The notes under the pieces were generated by a model. It made no database searches and had not been told where the DNA came from. It saw only the letters and a list, made by a program, of their open reading frames with translations. Position numbers and translations under genes: made by a program. A stretch of DNA of 64,000 nucleotides, from the NCBI RefSeq assembly GCF_040412425.1, contig NC_089755.1, positions 52,045,798 through 52,109,797 of the forward strand, written 5' to 3'. The stretch is from Macrobrachium rosenbergii (lineage: Eukaryota > Arthropoda > Malacostraca > Decapoda > Palaemonidae). Position 1 is the first letter of the stretch. Each line of letters opens with the position of its first letter. Positions 13,263-47,243 of the stretch are shown in pieces.

Positions 13263-13270
13263 TCCGGAAC
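13263..13270. repeat. Right 8-bp target-site duplication of the hAT element
   Basis: TCCGGAAC, identical to 12020-12027, directly after the terminal CCCTG. Confidence 0.9.
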
Positions 13271-15657
13271 CCAGCATTAGAAGACATACATCCACAGAAG
13301 GCTAACAATTCTAAAGCAATTTTCAACAGAAGCGCACAGTATAAGGCAAAAGGGCTTCCGCTAGTTGAACAACAATAAAACGAAAAGTAGGGCCTTCTAG
13401 AGTAACCTTGAATGTTGAAGTAAGGGTTTTCAGCAAAGTTAAAAGTCCACCGTATATCAAAGCTTAACAGCTTGAATCTTACGCCTACTTGCAAAAGCAA
13501 GGCACCATTATAATGATCCCTCACTGGAAAATCACTTCCTAGGGCCCCAAGGAAATTCACTTCTAATCACATCGGTATTCTCCATCCTAATCTAGGAAGT
13601 CCACAATGTACCATGCATATCTGAGAACTTTTCAAGACGTCACTTTAGCCTATACGGACCCTAGTGTGAATACGCCTAACAAACAAAAGACCTAACCTAC
13701 ATCAATTTTCAACACTATACTTCTGCTCAAGCAAATAAATCTTACCTCAGTATCACAATGCAGCAACAAGACCCTGATGATATTAACACTGAAACCACGC
13801 ACCAAATTGATAACTCTGAACGTCACTGCAGATTTTCGTTTGCCAGAAGTTCAGTTTTTCCTCGGTGACGTCTCTCCCCTCGTCTTCGGCCAATCGCAAG
13901 AGTCCGGGTCATTCTGTTGTAGCAAAGACTGCCGGAAAAAGGCTCCTGATTGGCTGATGGAAGATAAGGGTCGCCGGCTAACACAATTACATATTTACAG
14001 TTCAAACAGTCATTACGTTAGGACAATTAACGAGGTGACGACTGTTTTAGGTAGTTATATTAAAAGTCTGCATTAAATCGTCTTTGTCAGGGGAGAGATA
14101 AACAGAATTAATTGTGCTGGAAGAATAATACCAATAAAAGCACAGAAAGTGAGAATTTTACTAATACCTTACAGAGTCGTCCAATCCTTTCCAGGCACGA
14201 ATTTAAACGAGTCAATAACTGCTTTTGAGCAATGGGTCAGCCTATTGCTTCATTTGTTATAGACACCCATGAATTTATATTAGTTTTCTATACGCCCAGC
14301 GATTCCGAGAAAACGAGTATTTAAGGTAAACCTTAGGAAATAATTTAACACGTTTCTTGCCAAAGAAATTTGTTTTGAGAATCTTATAGCTGGTTTTAGC
14401 ATTTTTTTTTATTGCCACGCTATAATCATAGAACTTGATATATAATATATAAAATCCTGTTTGTTCGTATTTCTTGAAGTTGATGATATGACCTTTTGTA
14501 CTGAAAATCAAACTTCTCACTGTCAAATACGAAGTTATATTATTAATTTGAAATGGGAACTGTCAAATTAATGTGCAATTTATTTACAAGGTCGAAAAAA
14601 AGTTAAATGAGGTATTCAACTAATAACCACATTTAATGAACGCGAAAAATATAGTTAACGTATTACGGCAAGGGATTGTCAAATACTGCAGTGGTACAAG
14701 TACTACGCTGATATAGGCTTTCACAGACAATTGGAAAACATTGAAAGGTTAAGTGGTTGGTTTACATTGCACTGTAATGATGTAATATATAAACTCAGTG
14801 TTTTATAGGACTATTATTTCCCCTTGCAGTTATCATCATCATATCATAAACATTGGGCCTAATCATTGTCATATGCTTTTTTTTCCGGATTGCTTGCCCT
14901 CCAAGTGGCAGTTACCAGCATTAAGATCTTAACCACGAGAGTCGCACAAATAATAACTGTGACCAGTATTTCATCATCTCAGGTGAGTCATAGTTTTTCT
15001 ATGTACTGTAACGCACATACATCGGAACAATTCTTAAATGAGCCAACAAGCCTCAGTCAAAATCATTATCTTCGAGTCGACGAAGAATCCGAAGTGAATG
15101 AGACATCAGAAACCTAATATAGATTAGGCTTACGTGAGCGAGATGGGGACGACATTAAATGCTTGTGAATAAACCTGGGGAATTTACAGTGACGACGCCG
15201 TTCAGGCTTTATCTTGACCGAAAGACAAGATTATGAGGTTGCCAGCAAATGGTTTTATCCCCACAAAGTTGCATTTATACACAGATCATTTTCTGAATAG
15301 TCTAATACCCTCAGAAATGTTATGGGAAAGTTTCAAATGAAAATGCTCTCTAAAAAATTTCTGGTAGAGAAAAATGACGTCGATGACTCGTGATGAGTCA
15401 CCGTCACGCGAAATCTGGGCGAATGGGTTAAAGTCCTCGTCCTTAAGCCGAGATATAAAACCATTGCCCTAGGCCTAATTTCCTTCATGTTTACGTCGGC
15501 ATTAGGAGGACTCATTCTCCCCCCCCCAACTCCTTTCCATTCAAATCTCCAATTCCTCACCATTCAGTCGTGCCGAATTGTTCGTAAGAGTGTGACCTCG
15601 TGTCAGCGGAGTGAAAAATACTTTGATTCTCTTTAGTCAACTGAATATCGAAGGAAA
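13271..15657. other. Intergenic DNA, no supported gene
   Basis: Several 60-117-codon open frames on both strands overlap one another and show no conserved motif. TATAAA at 15454 might belong to the promoter of the downstream plus-strand gene. Confidence 0.5.
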
Positions 15658-15669
15658 ATGAGTTGCCAC
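15658..15669 (+). CDS. Possible 12-nt first coding exon of the LRR-like gene
   Basis: ATG in context GAAAATGA followed after four codons (MSCH) by a strong donor CAC|GTGAGT, phase 0, which would splice in frame to the acceptor at 18254. About 200 bp upstream there is TATAAA (15454-15459) and an arthropod-type TCAGT initiator near 15564, but their spacing is not canonical. This is a guess made because no other start fits; a further exon between the two remains possible. Confidence 0.3.
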
Positions 15670-18253
15670 GTGAGTACTTTGAGAGACCAATATCATTATT
15701 ACTGTTGTCGGTTCCTTGTGCTTGTATTTTACTCTTGTTTGAAAGAAGGTACTTTCTAAACCTTTTATTTTATACCGACACGCACTAAAGCTCTCGTGCT
15801 CTCTCTCTCACACACATATATATACACACACACAATGTGTGAATGAAATTCATATACCTTAGCATAAATGATGAGCCCGATTCAAGTTCTTGGTCCTCTT
15901 TGGCTGTTAAAATGAAAGGTTACTTCGTGATAGTTCATATTGCATCTGAGAGTTCCTATATAGCCAGGTTTAAACTTCGTACTGCTTTCTAAAGTAGCCA
16001 ATTTTTCTTGACCAAAAAAATGTATTCAGCATTTTCCTAAATGTGTTCGCACACGACACCCTGAAAGTCTACATAAAACGAAGTGTAACTGTATTATCAG
16101 GCATCTCTATTCTAGTACACACAGAGAAGTCTTCATATTCGGAAAACGTGAGCATGGTCTTTGAATTGGCCTTGGGTCATATGAAGGCCGAGATTATTTC
16201 AATGCAATATTTTCGCTTAGTCTAAAAGATATTGAGCGAAGAGTCAGCACGAAGACATACAAACGAACTGTCTACTTAAAGTGAATGTCTTTTACGTGAA
16301 TGGGGCAAGATTTTTGCTCTAGTTTGTACTACATAAAGATTTTTATGGTATATTTTGCATGATTACGGACCCGGCCGCAAACACCCGAGATATATGCAAG
16401 TATTGCACCAGCCCCAGTTTTTTTGCCATGCCCCTATGTTAGGTTAGATTATATTAGTACTTTTAGAGGAGATTATTAACCAACTTCAGCGCCACCCATT
16501 TCATTTATCCGTATTCTCCACGGGAAGCAACGCTGGGTCTCCTTTAAGACAAAATAAAGCCAGTTTCGTCAAATCGATTTCAAAGTTCTGGAACTGAATG
16601 CACGGGTTCCTTCTTGGCCCTGTATCAGCACTCCCAAGTATCACGTGATATCGCTAATGGCCGAAACATGACATTAATGTAGCCAAGCAGATGCTATCGG
16701 GTCGATAACACAATTCCCATCTCTCTTTCGGCTACGTACGCTTTCGCCATATCAAGTTTGCTCCTGAATGCTAAATCGCTTGGATTTACGCCCCTTTTCG
16801 CAAGCCATTGTCTGATAAGAATCTCATTAACATGGTAGCAGATGCCTCAGTTTTAAGACGAGCGACAGGGAACGGCGTCTGTGAATTAGAGAAATTGATG
16901 ATATATTTCACAGAAGCTTACGATACAGATATATAAAAAATAACAATAACAAAAGGAAATGGAATACACATACTTTTCGTCCATGCAAATACATTTTGAC
17001 TTTGTCACTACAGCTGAAACGTGGAATGCTATTCTTTTATTTCGGTTCTTGAATTTACGCCTCCAAGATTAATTTCAGCTGTTTCAGATAGGCATGATCA
17101 TTCAGTTTACTATTTGGAGAGCAAAAGTTAAAATTTCAGCATTCTCTGGCGTCCTGCAAACTTTTAAAATTACAATACCGTCAGTGCCATACGCCAAGAC
17201 ACAGATGATGCAGTCAGTCGTCAATATAGACGTTAAAAAACAGACGGAACCAAGAAGCCTGTGAGCACGGTCTAGGCCTAGAGAATACAACCGTTCTACT
17301 GTCAATGACAGCAACACATCGGTTTTGAAATATGAGATCCCCTTCCCAAACGCGACACCAACCATGAAAAAAGCTGCATAAATGAATAGTTATTCATTCA
17401 TAAATCCTATATAACAAAGACAGCTTCATGACGTGATCAAATGACTTTTTCTTACATTACAGGGTTTTAAAAACAATTTTGAAGCGTATACATATAAAAC
17501 ATTTCTTTTTTTACGGTAAACAAGTAAATCAGTGTTACCAGGTACTATCGTCCACAGATGTTTGTATCTTACTTTAACGACGGTTTATAACCTACCGGTG
17601 CTGAAGGGTAACACTTCCTCGACTGATTAAAACGAGTCTAAGAGGTCCACATAGGACCTCATACCCACCGTCCAGATACCAATTACCAATCAGACCTTGA
17701 CACCGTAGTATGGCCTGCCTTCAGGCATAAAGCCAGTTCGACCTAAACCAACCACTGAGTCTATGATGTCCTCCAGTGAGTCGAGTTATCCTGTCCTTCG
17801 ACTTCTCGGATTCACACTTTCAGAGTGACTAACTACAACGGTCACAACCGTCTTTGGTCCACCCTCAAACTGGACAGCTAAAAAGTGATGTCACTCTTCC
17901 GATGGATTACATTTTTTTCTGCTCGAGATGTTTACAACACTATTCTTTGAGTTTTCGTGTATTATACATTACTGAAATATTTTTTAATATATTATTGTTA
18001 AAAATGAGAAAGGTGGATTTGGTAAAGTTAATACCCAAGGTTGAAATGGACCTTGATAATACCTGGGAAACAACCGTTGGGTTCGAAAGCTGAGAAGAAA
18101 CATTACTCTTTCGCGGACTGTTTTATTTATTAAAAAATATGTTTATAACGGAACTTCAGTATCACAACACATTTATTTATAACGGAACTTCAGCATCACA
18201 TCACATTTATTTCCCTAAGACCCTATTATAATAACAGTTCCTTCTTTTTCCAG
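15670..18253. other. Upstream region or first intron of the LRR-like gene
   Basis: If the exon at 15658 is right this is intron 1. It holds a short CA/TA tract near 15810-15835 and no other exon with consistent splice sites that I can support. The open frame at 17854-18093 ends without a good donor. Confidence 0.4.
18136..18212. repeat. Short tandem duplication upstream of the LRR-like exon
   Basis: TTTATAACGGAACTTCAG followed by ATCACA and CACATTTATTT is present twice, ending about 40 bp before the acceptor of the exon at 18254. Confidence 0.75.
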
Positions 18254-18490
18254 GTAAAAGAACCAAGGCAGGTGCCTAAAATATCGACACCCAACTCGCT
18301 CGTTTTCCATACTGCTGTGGCGTCTGCTACATACATCGTGAGCTACTGCTTGCCGGTTCTCCATGATTACTTTATGGCTAGAGAACCAGACTCATTTTAC
18401 AAACGGTTTATGGCAAAAAGGAGGAGACAGTTGGAGATTGGGTTTTATAGGCCTAGATTCTCGGTGAGCCAGACTACGAAAGGTTTGGCG
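18254..18490 (+). CDS. LRR-like gene, internal coding exon (first one clearly seen)
   Basis: Acceptor with a long pyrimidine tract (CTTCTTTTTCCAG|GTAAAAG) and donor TTGGCG|GTAAGT; 79 codons. It includes a basic patch FMAKRRRQLEIGFYRPRF that could be a nuclear localisation signal. No in-frame start codon with good context lies directly upstream, because the frame would have to cross the acceptor. Confidence 0.75.
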
Positions 18491-20994
18491 GTAAGTACTT
18501 TATCTGCTGCTATCAGTCAAAGTTTAGAGCTTAATTTCTTAGATATGTGATGGGAGAAAGTCAGCATGCTGTGGGTACACAGTCGGTTTGAAACATTAAA
18601 ACACTTGATATAGCATACCTCTGTTACAGGAGAAATATAAGCCTAATTCACAGGACCTACCCTAGACCCATCTACTTATAATTTTTTTATAATTCCCCTA
18701 ACAGTCACACTTAACAGCGCTCAAAGACTTTTACTGGTCCAGTCGCGTCCTCTGCAACAAACACTACTTGCAAATACGATCTATGCTCAGTCAAGAAATC
18801 AATACCCTGCTGAACTCGGGGTTGCATTACGCCCAAGTGATGCCTTTGTGCAAGTTCGTGATTCAGCTCCTATTTTGCTACGACGTTGGTGACTTCTCCA
18901 CCCAGTTTATCGAGGTGCGTGTTTGTGTGCTATTTTTCTTACTATTTTTCTTGCTTCGTAACACTGGGATTGTCGATATTTTGATTTGTAGTATTATGAC
19001 TCCTTTTTGAGATTGCTTGCATTTTTTCTTCCTTAACTGCCCAAAATTTAAGCCTTCATGTATCTTGTCTTGTCTATGCAGTGTGGTTTTTACTGGCTGC
19101 GGACAAGAAATGTCAGGGCTATGTAGTATTTCAAATTAAAACTTTCTTCCTTCATATGCCAGTGTTGTAAAGCATTAATTATCTATAGCTCAATATCAAA
19201 CTCACTGCCAATAGGACCTGCTTATGAACAGTCCTCTGCCCATTATTATATTGTTCACCAGTGGATGAAATAACCCAAGTGGAATACTTCGTCGTTCATG
19301 GGGTTCTGAATTGTTATATGGATGAATATTGATTTCTGACAAGACTGTTGTTGAAGTAATTACAAATTAAGGCTTAAATGTTTGTACCCAATCTTCATGG
19401 AGAGTTCGTCATGGACCGGTGATCGGTTGCCTGGCAATAATGACCTCCATGGACAAGAATTTGCTTTTGAAGAATATTGGAACATCATCGTGAAATTTGA
19501 TCTATATCTTCCCACCAATTTCCTTTAGCATTGTTTTTCAGCTTTGTAGAAATTGGTCACATGAGGTCCAGATGATTTTTTTAATATAAAACCTAGTTAA
19601 ATCAAGATATTCTTGTAATTCATTTCTCTTTTTGGCAGATTCGCGATACGTCCGAGTGTCAAGAGTTGGCAGCGTTAATAAAAGCTCTTGCCCCATTTCA
19701 CGTGGAATTCTTAGACGCAAGGTCTCTAACCTTCCGTGATTCTTCTCCCATTGAGGCGATACTTGCTGGTTCCCCTGAACTGAAGAAAATTTTCATTCGC
19801 GACATCGTCTTTGCGAAAGGCATGGACCTGCTGCCGCAGTTACACGGCGGGACTTTGAGCGAAGTAGGAGTTTATAGGGAAGGGTCCTTCCCTCGTAGGT
19901 ACGACCTCTATAAATTCTTCTTCAAGGGGAAATCGAAAGAAGAAGTCATACAAGCAGCTTACAAACATGAGTCTGTGGAGGTCAGCTTTCCTCTCTTGTC
20001 AAGGGTGTACGTCAAATGTTCATTAGACTTCGAATGCTTTCATAGTCTTAAGTACGTTATGCTGAAATCCCATCCTGGACTACGGTTTACCTCATTTCAC
20101 GAATCACCTTACCTTCCACACTGCGAACTGCCTTGCTGTAGAGAAGAACCGAAAGACCACTTTGGTTTGACGATGATGCTGAATTTTCCCTCTCTCATCG
20201 GCGCTAAGCCAGTGTTCAAAGTGCTTTCCAAAACATTCACCAGCTTCAAAGAAAGCTGCAACATCAACCACTTGGAGTTGAGTGGCACTGCCATTTGGTT
20301 GTTCGGGAGCAGGATAGACATTTACCTAGCTCGTTGCTTTTCCCACTTCGACGGGTTAAAATTATTGGTCCTCCGTGATGCTATGAACTTGTACGGTAAC
20401 CATCCAGCACCAGGGCAGAGTTACTCCATTCTTTTCAGGGATGCCGGCAGGGTACTCCTGATGCTCACGATCCAAGTGAGCACCACAGCTGATCTGGCCG
20501 AGGGTATTCATTGCTTAAACTATTGCCCTATTTTAAGGGAGTTTTGCCTCTGCTTAGAAGCAGCTTGGATCATTGATGTTAGCGCTCTTCTCAGACTGAA
20601 ACTCAAACCACTCAGACAACTGACGAAAATTGAGTTCTGTGGGACTCTGGACAGGGACTCGAGAAGCGTTGCTCCCGTTTTTGAAAAACTGATTAAAACC
20701 GCCCCTAATCTCCAGTGCATAATGTTTTCAGAGAGTATAGCGAATGAGATCACTCTTTTGAGCAGTGACTGCTTTCTGAACATCATGACATTGCACATAA
20801 AGGGCCTGAACATTAGCAAAAAGTTTGCAGAGGCTCTGAGGGGAGTCCTTAAGCTGTGCCCGTCGGTTAAGGAGCTCATCTTGGAGAAAGTAGGCAAAAC
20901 CAAATGGGCGAGGAAGCTCGATCGAACCACAGCCCTGACAGTCCGATGCGTCCCGTCTTGCTCATTTCTTGAAGAAATCGACCCCGGTGATTGA
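18254..20994 (+). CDS. Unrecognised leucine-rich (probably LRR-like) protein, 5' end uncertain
   Basis: Three exons, 18254-18490, 18705-18914 and 19639-20994, all phase 0 with consensus GT..AG borders, give about 600 residues ending EEIDPGD and TGA. The large last exon (about 451 residues) alternates beta/helix-like leucine patterns such as LTKIEFCGTLD, LQCIMFSESI, IMTLHIKGLN and VKELILEKVG at 25-35-residue spacing, as in degenerate leucine-rich repeats of F-box or NLR-type proteins. It also has cysteines scattered throughout. No catalytic motif, signal peptide or membrane helix is evident. GC content and codon regularity are clearly above the flanks, which supports real coding. The first exon may be the 12-nt one at 15658. 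I do not recognise a named family; function is unknown. Possible roles as a scaffold or ubiquitin-ligase adaptor would be speculation. Confidence 0.82.
18705..18914 (+). CDS. LRR-like gene, internal coding exon
   Basis: Acceptor CCCCTAACAG|TCACAC and donor ATCGAG|GTGCGT; 70 codons, phase 0 at both ends. It starts SHLTALKDFYWSSRVL and ends YDVGDFSTQFIE. The helix-rich composition looks like an N-terminal domain preceding the repeats. Confidence 0.8.
19639..20994 (+). CDS. LRR-like gene, large terminal coding exon
   Basis: Acceptor TTTTTGGCAG|ATTCGC in phase 0; 451 codons then TGA. This is the longest uninterrupted reading frame of the window and carries most of the leucine-rich repeat-like segments. 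The open frame on the opposite strand across 20520-21065 is a shadow. Confidence 0.9.
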   Translation: MRDTSECQELAALIKALAPFHVEFLDARSLTFRDSSPIEAILAGSPELKKIFIRDIVFAKGMDLLPQLHGGTLSEVGVYREGSFPRRYDLYKFFFKGKSKEEVIQAAYKHESVEVSFPLLSRVYVKCSLDFECFHSLKYVMLKSHPGLRFTSFHESPYLPHCELPCCREEPKDHFGLTMMLNFPSLIGAKPVFKVLSKTFTSFKESCNINHLELSGTAIWLFGSRIDIYLARCFSHFDGLKLLVLRDAMNLYGNHPAPGQSYSILFRDAGRVLLMLTIQVSTTADLAEGIHCLNYCPILREFCLCLEAAWIIDVSALLRLKLKPLRQLTKIEFCGTLDRDSRSVAPVFEKLIKTAPNLQCIMFSESIANEITLLSSDCFLNIMTLHIKGLNISKKFAEALRGVLKLCPSVKELILEKVGKTKWARKLDRTTALTVRCVPSCSFLEEIDPGD

Positions 20995-21370
20995 CAGAAT
21001 GAAAGCAAATCCTGTTCATGAAAGAGCAAGGTGTGTGATATGCAACTATACTTGGGAAATATCATGTTGTGTTTGAGATATCATAAGCATGGGCAAAAGC
21101 TTCCCTTACTGTAGACTTTGTCTCTATCAAAAGCTTCTGTATTGATATTACTTATTTTAGTTGTACAGTACAAGACAGAGCGCATAGTACTACTAATTGG
21201 CGGGCACATTTTTTCTTCTCTCTTCCAACAAAGCTATACCGCATTTTAGCCTAATTAGCAGCTGGAAAAATAATAATCATCATTACCACAACATTCAGTT
21301 AGGGAAAACTTTGTTGTAAAAATAACATTACAACTGTATGTTTCATATGAATCTTCTTCTTTCGACCTTA

Positions 21371-21610
21371 TTAGTCCCGCTGTATAGCAGGGTCGACCGC
21401 TCGAGTCAACTTTCTCCATCTGTTTCTATTCCTTGCATCTTCCTCCGCAAGTTCCACTTCACCCATATTCCCCCGCCTCCCCACATCCATCCATCTGATC
21501 CGTTGGCGCCCCACACTCCTCCTCCCCAACACTGGCATGTTCTTAGCTCTCTTGATTGGTTCCACCTCCTTTCTTCTTATTAAATGGCCACAGTATCTCA
21601 GCCTTCTCCT
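21371..21610 (-). mobile_element. Non-LTR retrotransposon reverse transcriptase C-terminal fragment
   Basis: On the minus strand the frame reads YCGHLIRRKEVEPIKRA, then GRQRIRWMD and EEDARNRNRWRKLTRAVDPA before a stop at 21371. This is the characteristic C-terminal tail of arthropod endonuclease-reverse transcriptases (R-x-RWxD ... A-x-xRxxWRxL). Only about 80 residues remain; no upstream polymerase domain is seen beyond 21610. It lies about 380 bp downstream of the stop codon of the LRR-like gene in antisense and could be part of its 3' UTR. Confidence 0.75.
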
Positions 21611-22710
21611 TTACATTACATATACCACATATATCTTGATTCATATGAATGATAAAAGGCTATTTTGTATGTTGACCTAACAGATATACAACATTATACA
21701 AATAATTTATGACGGGTTAAATTTAATACAGCTGTAATTTTGACAGACGAAATAAAATTGATATATTAAAAATGACGGTTATTTTCTTTTGTTTGAGTAC
21801 ATGGGATGCTTACGGAAAAATAAGACTACATTCTTAGCAGACAAATCACACATACAGCGTTTAATCAAGTTAAAGTAATATACAAGCTACAGGTTTTGAG
21901 TATACAGCAGTATAATACAAGTGATCATATATTAATTCATGATAATTTGTATCTGGAGGAACTTCGATATGATTAACAAGACACTTTCCAGTAATTACCA
22001 AACGTAGTTAGTTACCAGTCACACAGAGATTTAAACAAAAACTTGTAAACATAAAAAAAACACACAGTGATATCTTAAATCAACGAGTAAAAAGAAAATA
22101 CCTGTACAAAAGGTATAATGGTTTTTACCTGTTTGGGTCCGACGGTCTCACACCCTTGGTCTTACCTAATGAGTCGAAGGATTATTAATATTCATTCAAA
22201 AGATCATACGACCTTATTTATCTACTTATAAACAAAACATTTTGAATTGCAGAAACGATGAGTAATGCTTCCTTTACTTGACTATACTTATCAGTCGGAT
22301 GTTGAATACCTACAACAATGGCGTTTGGCTATTGCGTCCTTTCTCTTCCAATTTTTCCCCTCAAGGCGCTGAATAGTTATTTGGAGAATTTACTGGAGCG
22401 AAGGTCACATACAACGCATAAAATGAGAAATTACAATGTGTTAAGCTCAAGAGCAATCAAACAAAGTAATCTCGATATTTACAAATCAACAAAATAAAAC
22501 CAACCCTCAAATTAACTGACACGCAGTTGGCAAGAGCTCACTATAGATACCAATCGGTGTTATCAATTGTCTTAGAATATTTTTTCTTTACCTTGTTTTA
22601 ACTCCAATTGTGTTTCAGCTGAAAGGAGAAACGCTATTCCTAAATCACAATTTGAACGTTCCAGACTGATATAAATGTCAGTTATCTGCCCAAAAAAACA
22701 AACAAAAAAA
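21611..22710. other. Convergent 3' flank between the LRR-like and LHFPL-like genes
   Basis: AT-rich with AATAAA on the plus strand at 21751 and 22493; it should contain the 3' UTR of the minus-strand LHFPL-like gene. No coding potential is seen. Confidence 0.5.
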
Positions 22711-44592
<21,882 letters not shown>

Positions 44593-45704
44593 TTTGTTCC
44601 GATGTCACTTTTGAAACGAGAAAACCTGAGGCTCAATGAGCGAGCAGTCTTCTGCTCTATAAATGAATGTTCACTGTATCTCCAATTCTTAAACTATCAT
44701 ACAACTCCCACATCTGGTATATAAATTAGGTTTCACACTAACTAATGTTCACTATTTTTCATCCTTCTGCTTCCGCCATTACCTGCAAAATAAAAAAGAA
44801 TAGAGGTACAACAATTAAAACCAGCGAGGACAACTGACACCCCTCCAACAAGTTAACCTTGCGTTTCCTAGAGGATATAACGGATGAGGTAAAGCACAAA
44901 GTATTTCCCTTCACTCTCCCAAAAAATTGGACATTTTTATTTATACACGTAGAAACTTCACGTCTCTTCCACGTAGGTCTACACGTTAAGGCAGTAACCA
45001 AGGATTAAATCAGGCGGCCTTTCCATGAGAAAGTTCACATCGGTATGCACACTCACAAAACGGATACCACGAATCACTAAAAGGTCACTTGAAGATATTT
45101 GAAAGAAACTCCGCGGTGAAAACTGACTTGCGATGCTCATTTACACTGTTGGTGCTTCTCCAACATAACAATATTTAAATTAGCATCCAGAACTTATATC
45201 TGAAGCTGAATAATCTCATAACGAATTGCTCACTGACTAACGAACCGGTACCTCTCCAGGTGTTATGGAGACTGTGAGAGCGGAGGGTGTTACGCCGCTG
45301 TTGCTTCCCTCTCGGCCAACTTCTTACGAGAGACGGAGTAACCAGTTAGTCAATTTCTCTTTATTTATAAGCAATTCCTAATCCTAGCTCTTAGGACAAC
45401 ATACGACTTCCTCCACCGGAACAACTCAAAACTAACGTTTCAGTAAGAGCAGATGCTTTCTTTCTTTGCCGGCGAAGTGAAATGGGGCCTCTGAAAAGCT
45501 TGAAATCTTGAGAAATTCCACAGCAGCGAAAGCTTTACTGGGTCACTTGAGGTTTTGCCTGACCCTTCGTTCAGGATTACCAACATGGTGTGTAGCCACT
45601 TGGAGGCTTACATTTCCTTTGATTTCACCAGTCGAAATGTAATGAAGTCAAATTTCTGTTTCCTCTTGAGAGGTAATTCTAGACACTTCTGCGGACAGTT
45701 CAGC
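44593..45704. other. Presumed 5' UTR and promoter region of the LHFPL-like gene
   Basis: No core promoter motif is decisive. A possible UTR exon acceptor on the minus strand lies at 44783-44784. Confidence 0.4.
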
Positions 45705-46690
45705 TAGTAAAATGTCTTATCTCAGCTTTGGGGGGCATATGAAAATTTTTGAACAATAAGCCTTGTCTCAGCACTAGGGTGTACGTGTGTGCGTGTGTTT
45801 GCTTTATTAACCGGAACTAGAATATTATTCCATCCAGCTGTTTTAAAACAATATTTCCAAACTATTCAGCAAGAGGGCGAGAGCGTCGCTTGGATATGTC
45901 CTTATTGTCGCATTGAAATCACCAAATGTTTTTTAAAAAAGGGAAAATTTAGTAAAATGGCTTATCTCGGCTTTGGAGGGCGTAAGAATATTTTTGAACA
46001 ATAAACCTTGTCTCAGCACTAGGGTGTACGTGTGTGCGTGTTTTTACTTTATTAACCGAACCTAGAATATAATTATTCCATCCGTTTTAAAACAACAGTA
46101 CAAAACTACAGTATTTAGCAAGCGGACGAAAGCATCACTTGGATATGTCATTATTGTTGCAATGAAATCACCAAATGTTTTTTTAAAAAAGAAAATTTAG
46201 TAAAATGGCTTATCTCAGTTTTGGAGGGCTTAAGAAATTTTTTGAATAATAAGCCTTGTCTCAGCCACAGGGTGTACGTGTGTGTGTGTGTGTGTGTTTA
46301 CTTTATTAACCGGAACTAGAATATTATTCCATCCAGCCGTTTTAAAACAATATTACCAAACTATTTAGCAAGAGGGCGAAAGCGTCGCTTGGATATGTCC
46401 TTACCGTTGCATTGAAATCTCCAAATGTTTAAAAAAAGAAATTTTAGTAAAATGGTTTATCTCAGCTTTGGAGGGCATACGAATATTTTTGAATGATAAG
46501 CCTTGTCTCAGCCATAGGGGCTAAGTGGGTGTGTTTACTTTATTAAGCGGAACTAGAATATTATTCCATCCAGCTGTTTTAAAACAATATTACCAAACAA
46601 TTCAGTAAGAGGGCGAGAGCGTCGCTTGGATATATCCTTATTGTTGCATTGAAATTACCAAATATTTGAAAAAAATGAAAAAAAAATTTT
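45705..46690. repeat. Four tandem copies of a 246-bp satellite-like unit
   Basis: Units start TAGTAAAATG at 45705, 45950, 46198 and 46445 and share CTTATCTCAGCTTTGG, ATAAGCCTTGTCTCAG, CTTTATTAACCGGAACTAGA, CGTCGCTTGGATATGTCC and a terminal A-rich run. Copies are roughly 85-92% alike by eye. The 71-codon open frame at 45789-46004 falls inside the repeat and is not a gene. Confidence 0.93.
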
Positions 46691-46977
46691 TTGTCGCAAA
46701 AAATTAATAGAAAGGTCGCTTGTCATCCTCAAGGCAACAGATGCTTTTCATTCAACTCTTGACTTGCAAGAATGAATACATTTGTTTATTGAATGAAAGC
46801 TGGCACATTCGGAGAGAGAGGGAGAGAGAGATCTGTGCTTGTATTCATATATTTGCAAGAAAACCATCCTTTGTTGATTTTTCTGAATGGTTTTTGGTTA
46901 TATGTCTCTTGATGTGTGCTATTTTTTTCTTTTTTATAATTAATAAATTCTATGCACTTATGTATTATGAGTCTTCT

Positions 46978-47088
46978 AATTTTCTTTTGTATATGCCGTT
47001 TCACCTTTCTCCCTGTGCCACGTAATGCATACATACTCACATATATAATATATATACATATATGTGCATAAGTACATATGTACACACA

Positions 47089-47130
<42 letters not shown>

Positions 47131-47243
47131 TGTGTGTGTATATATATGTACATATATATATAGTGTATGTGTATATTATATATATGAGTGTGTATGCATT
47201 ATGTGGCATAGGGAGAAAGGTGAAATTATATACAAAAGAAAAT

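Noticed and set aside
17854..18093. Possible first exon of the LRR-like gene
   Set aside because: The frame stops before the next exon and its only in-phase donor (AAG|GTTGAA) is weak; family relation not visible.
20520..21065. 181-codon minus-strand open frame
   Set aside because: Shadow on the opposite strand of the LRR-like terminal exon, which has splice support and better codon regularity.
45789..46004. 71-codon open frame with a CPYCRIEITKC-like cysteine motif
   Set aside because: Lies in one unit of the 246-bp tandem repeat; the other units do not keep the frame.
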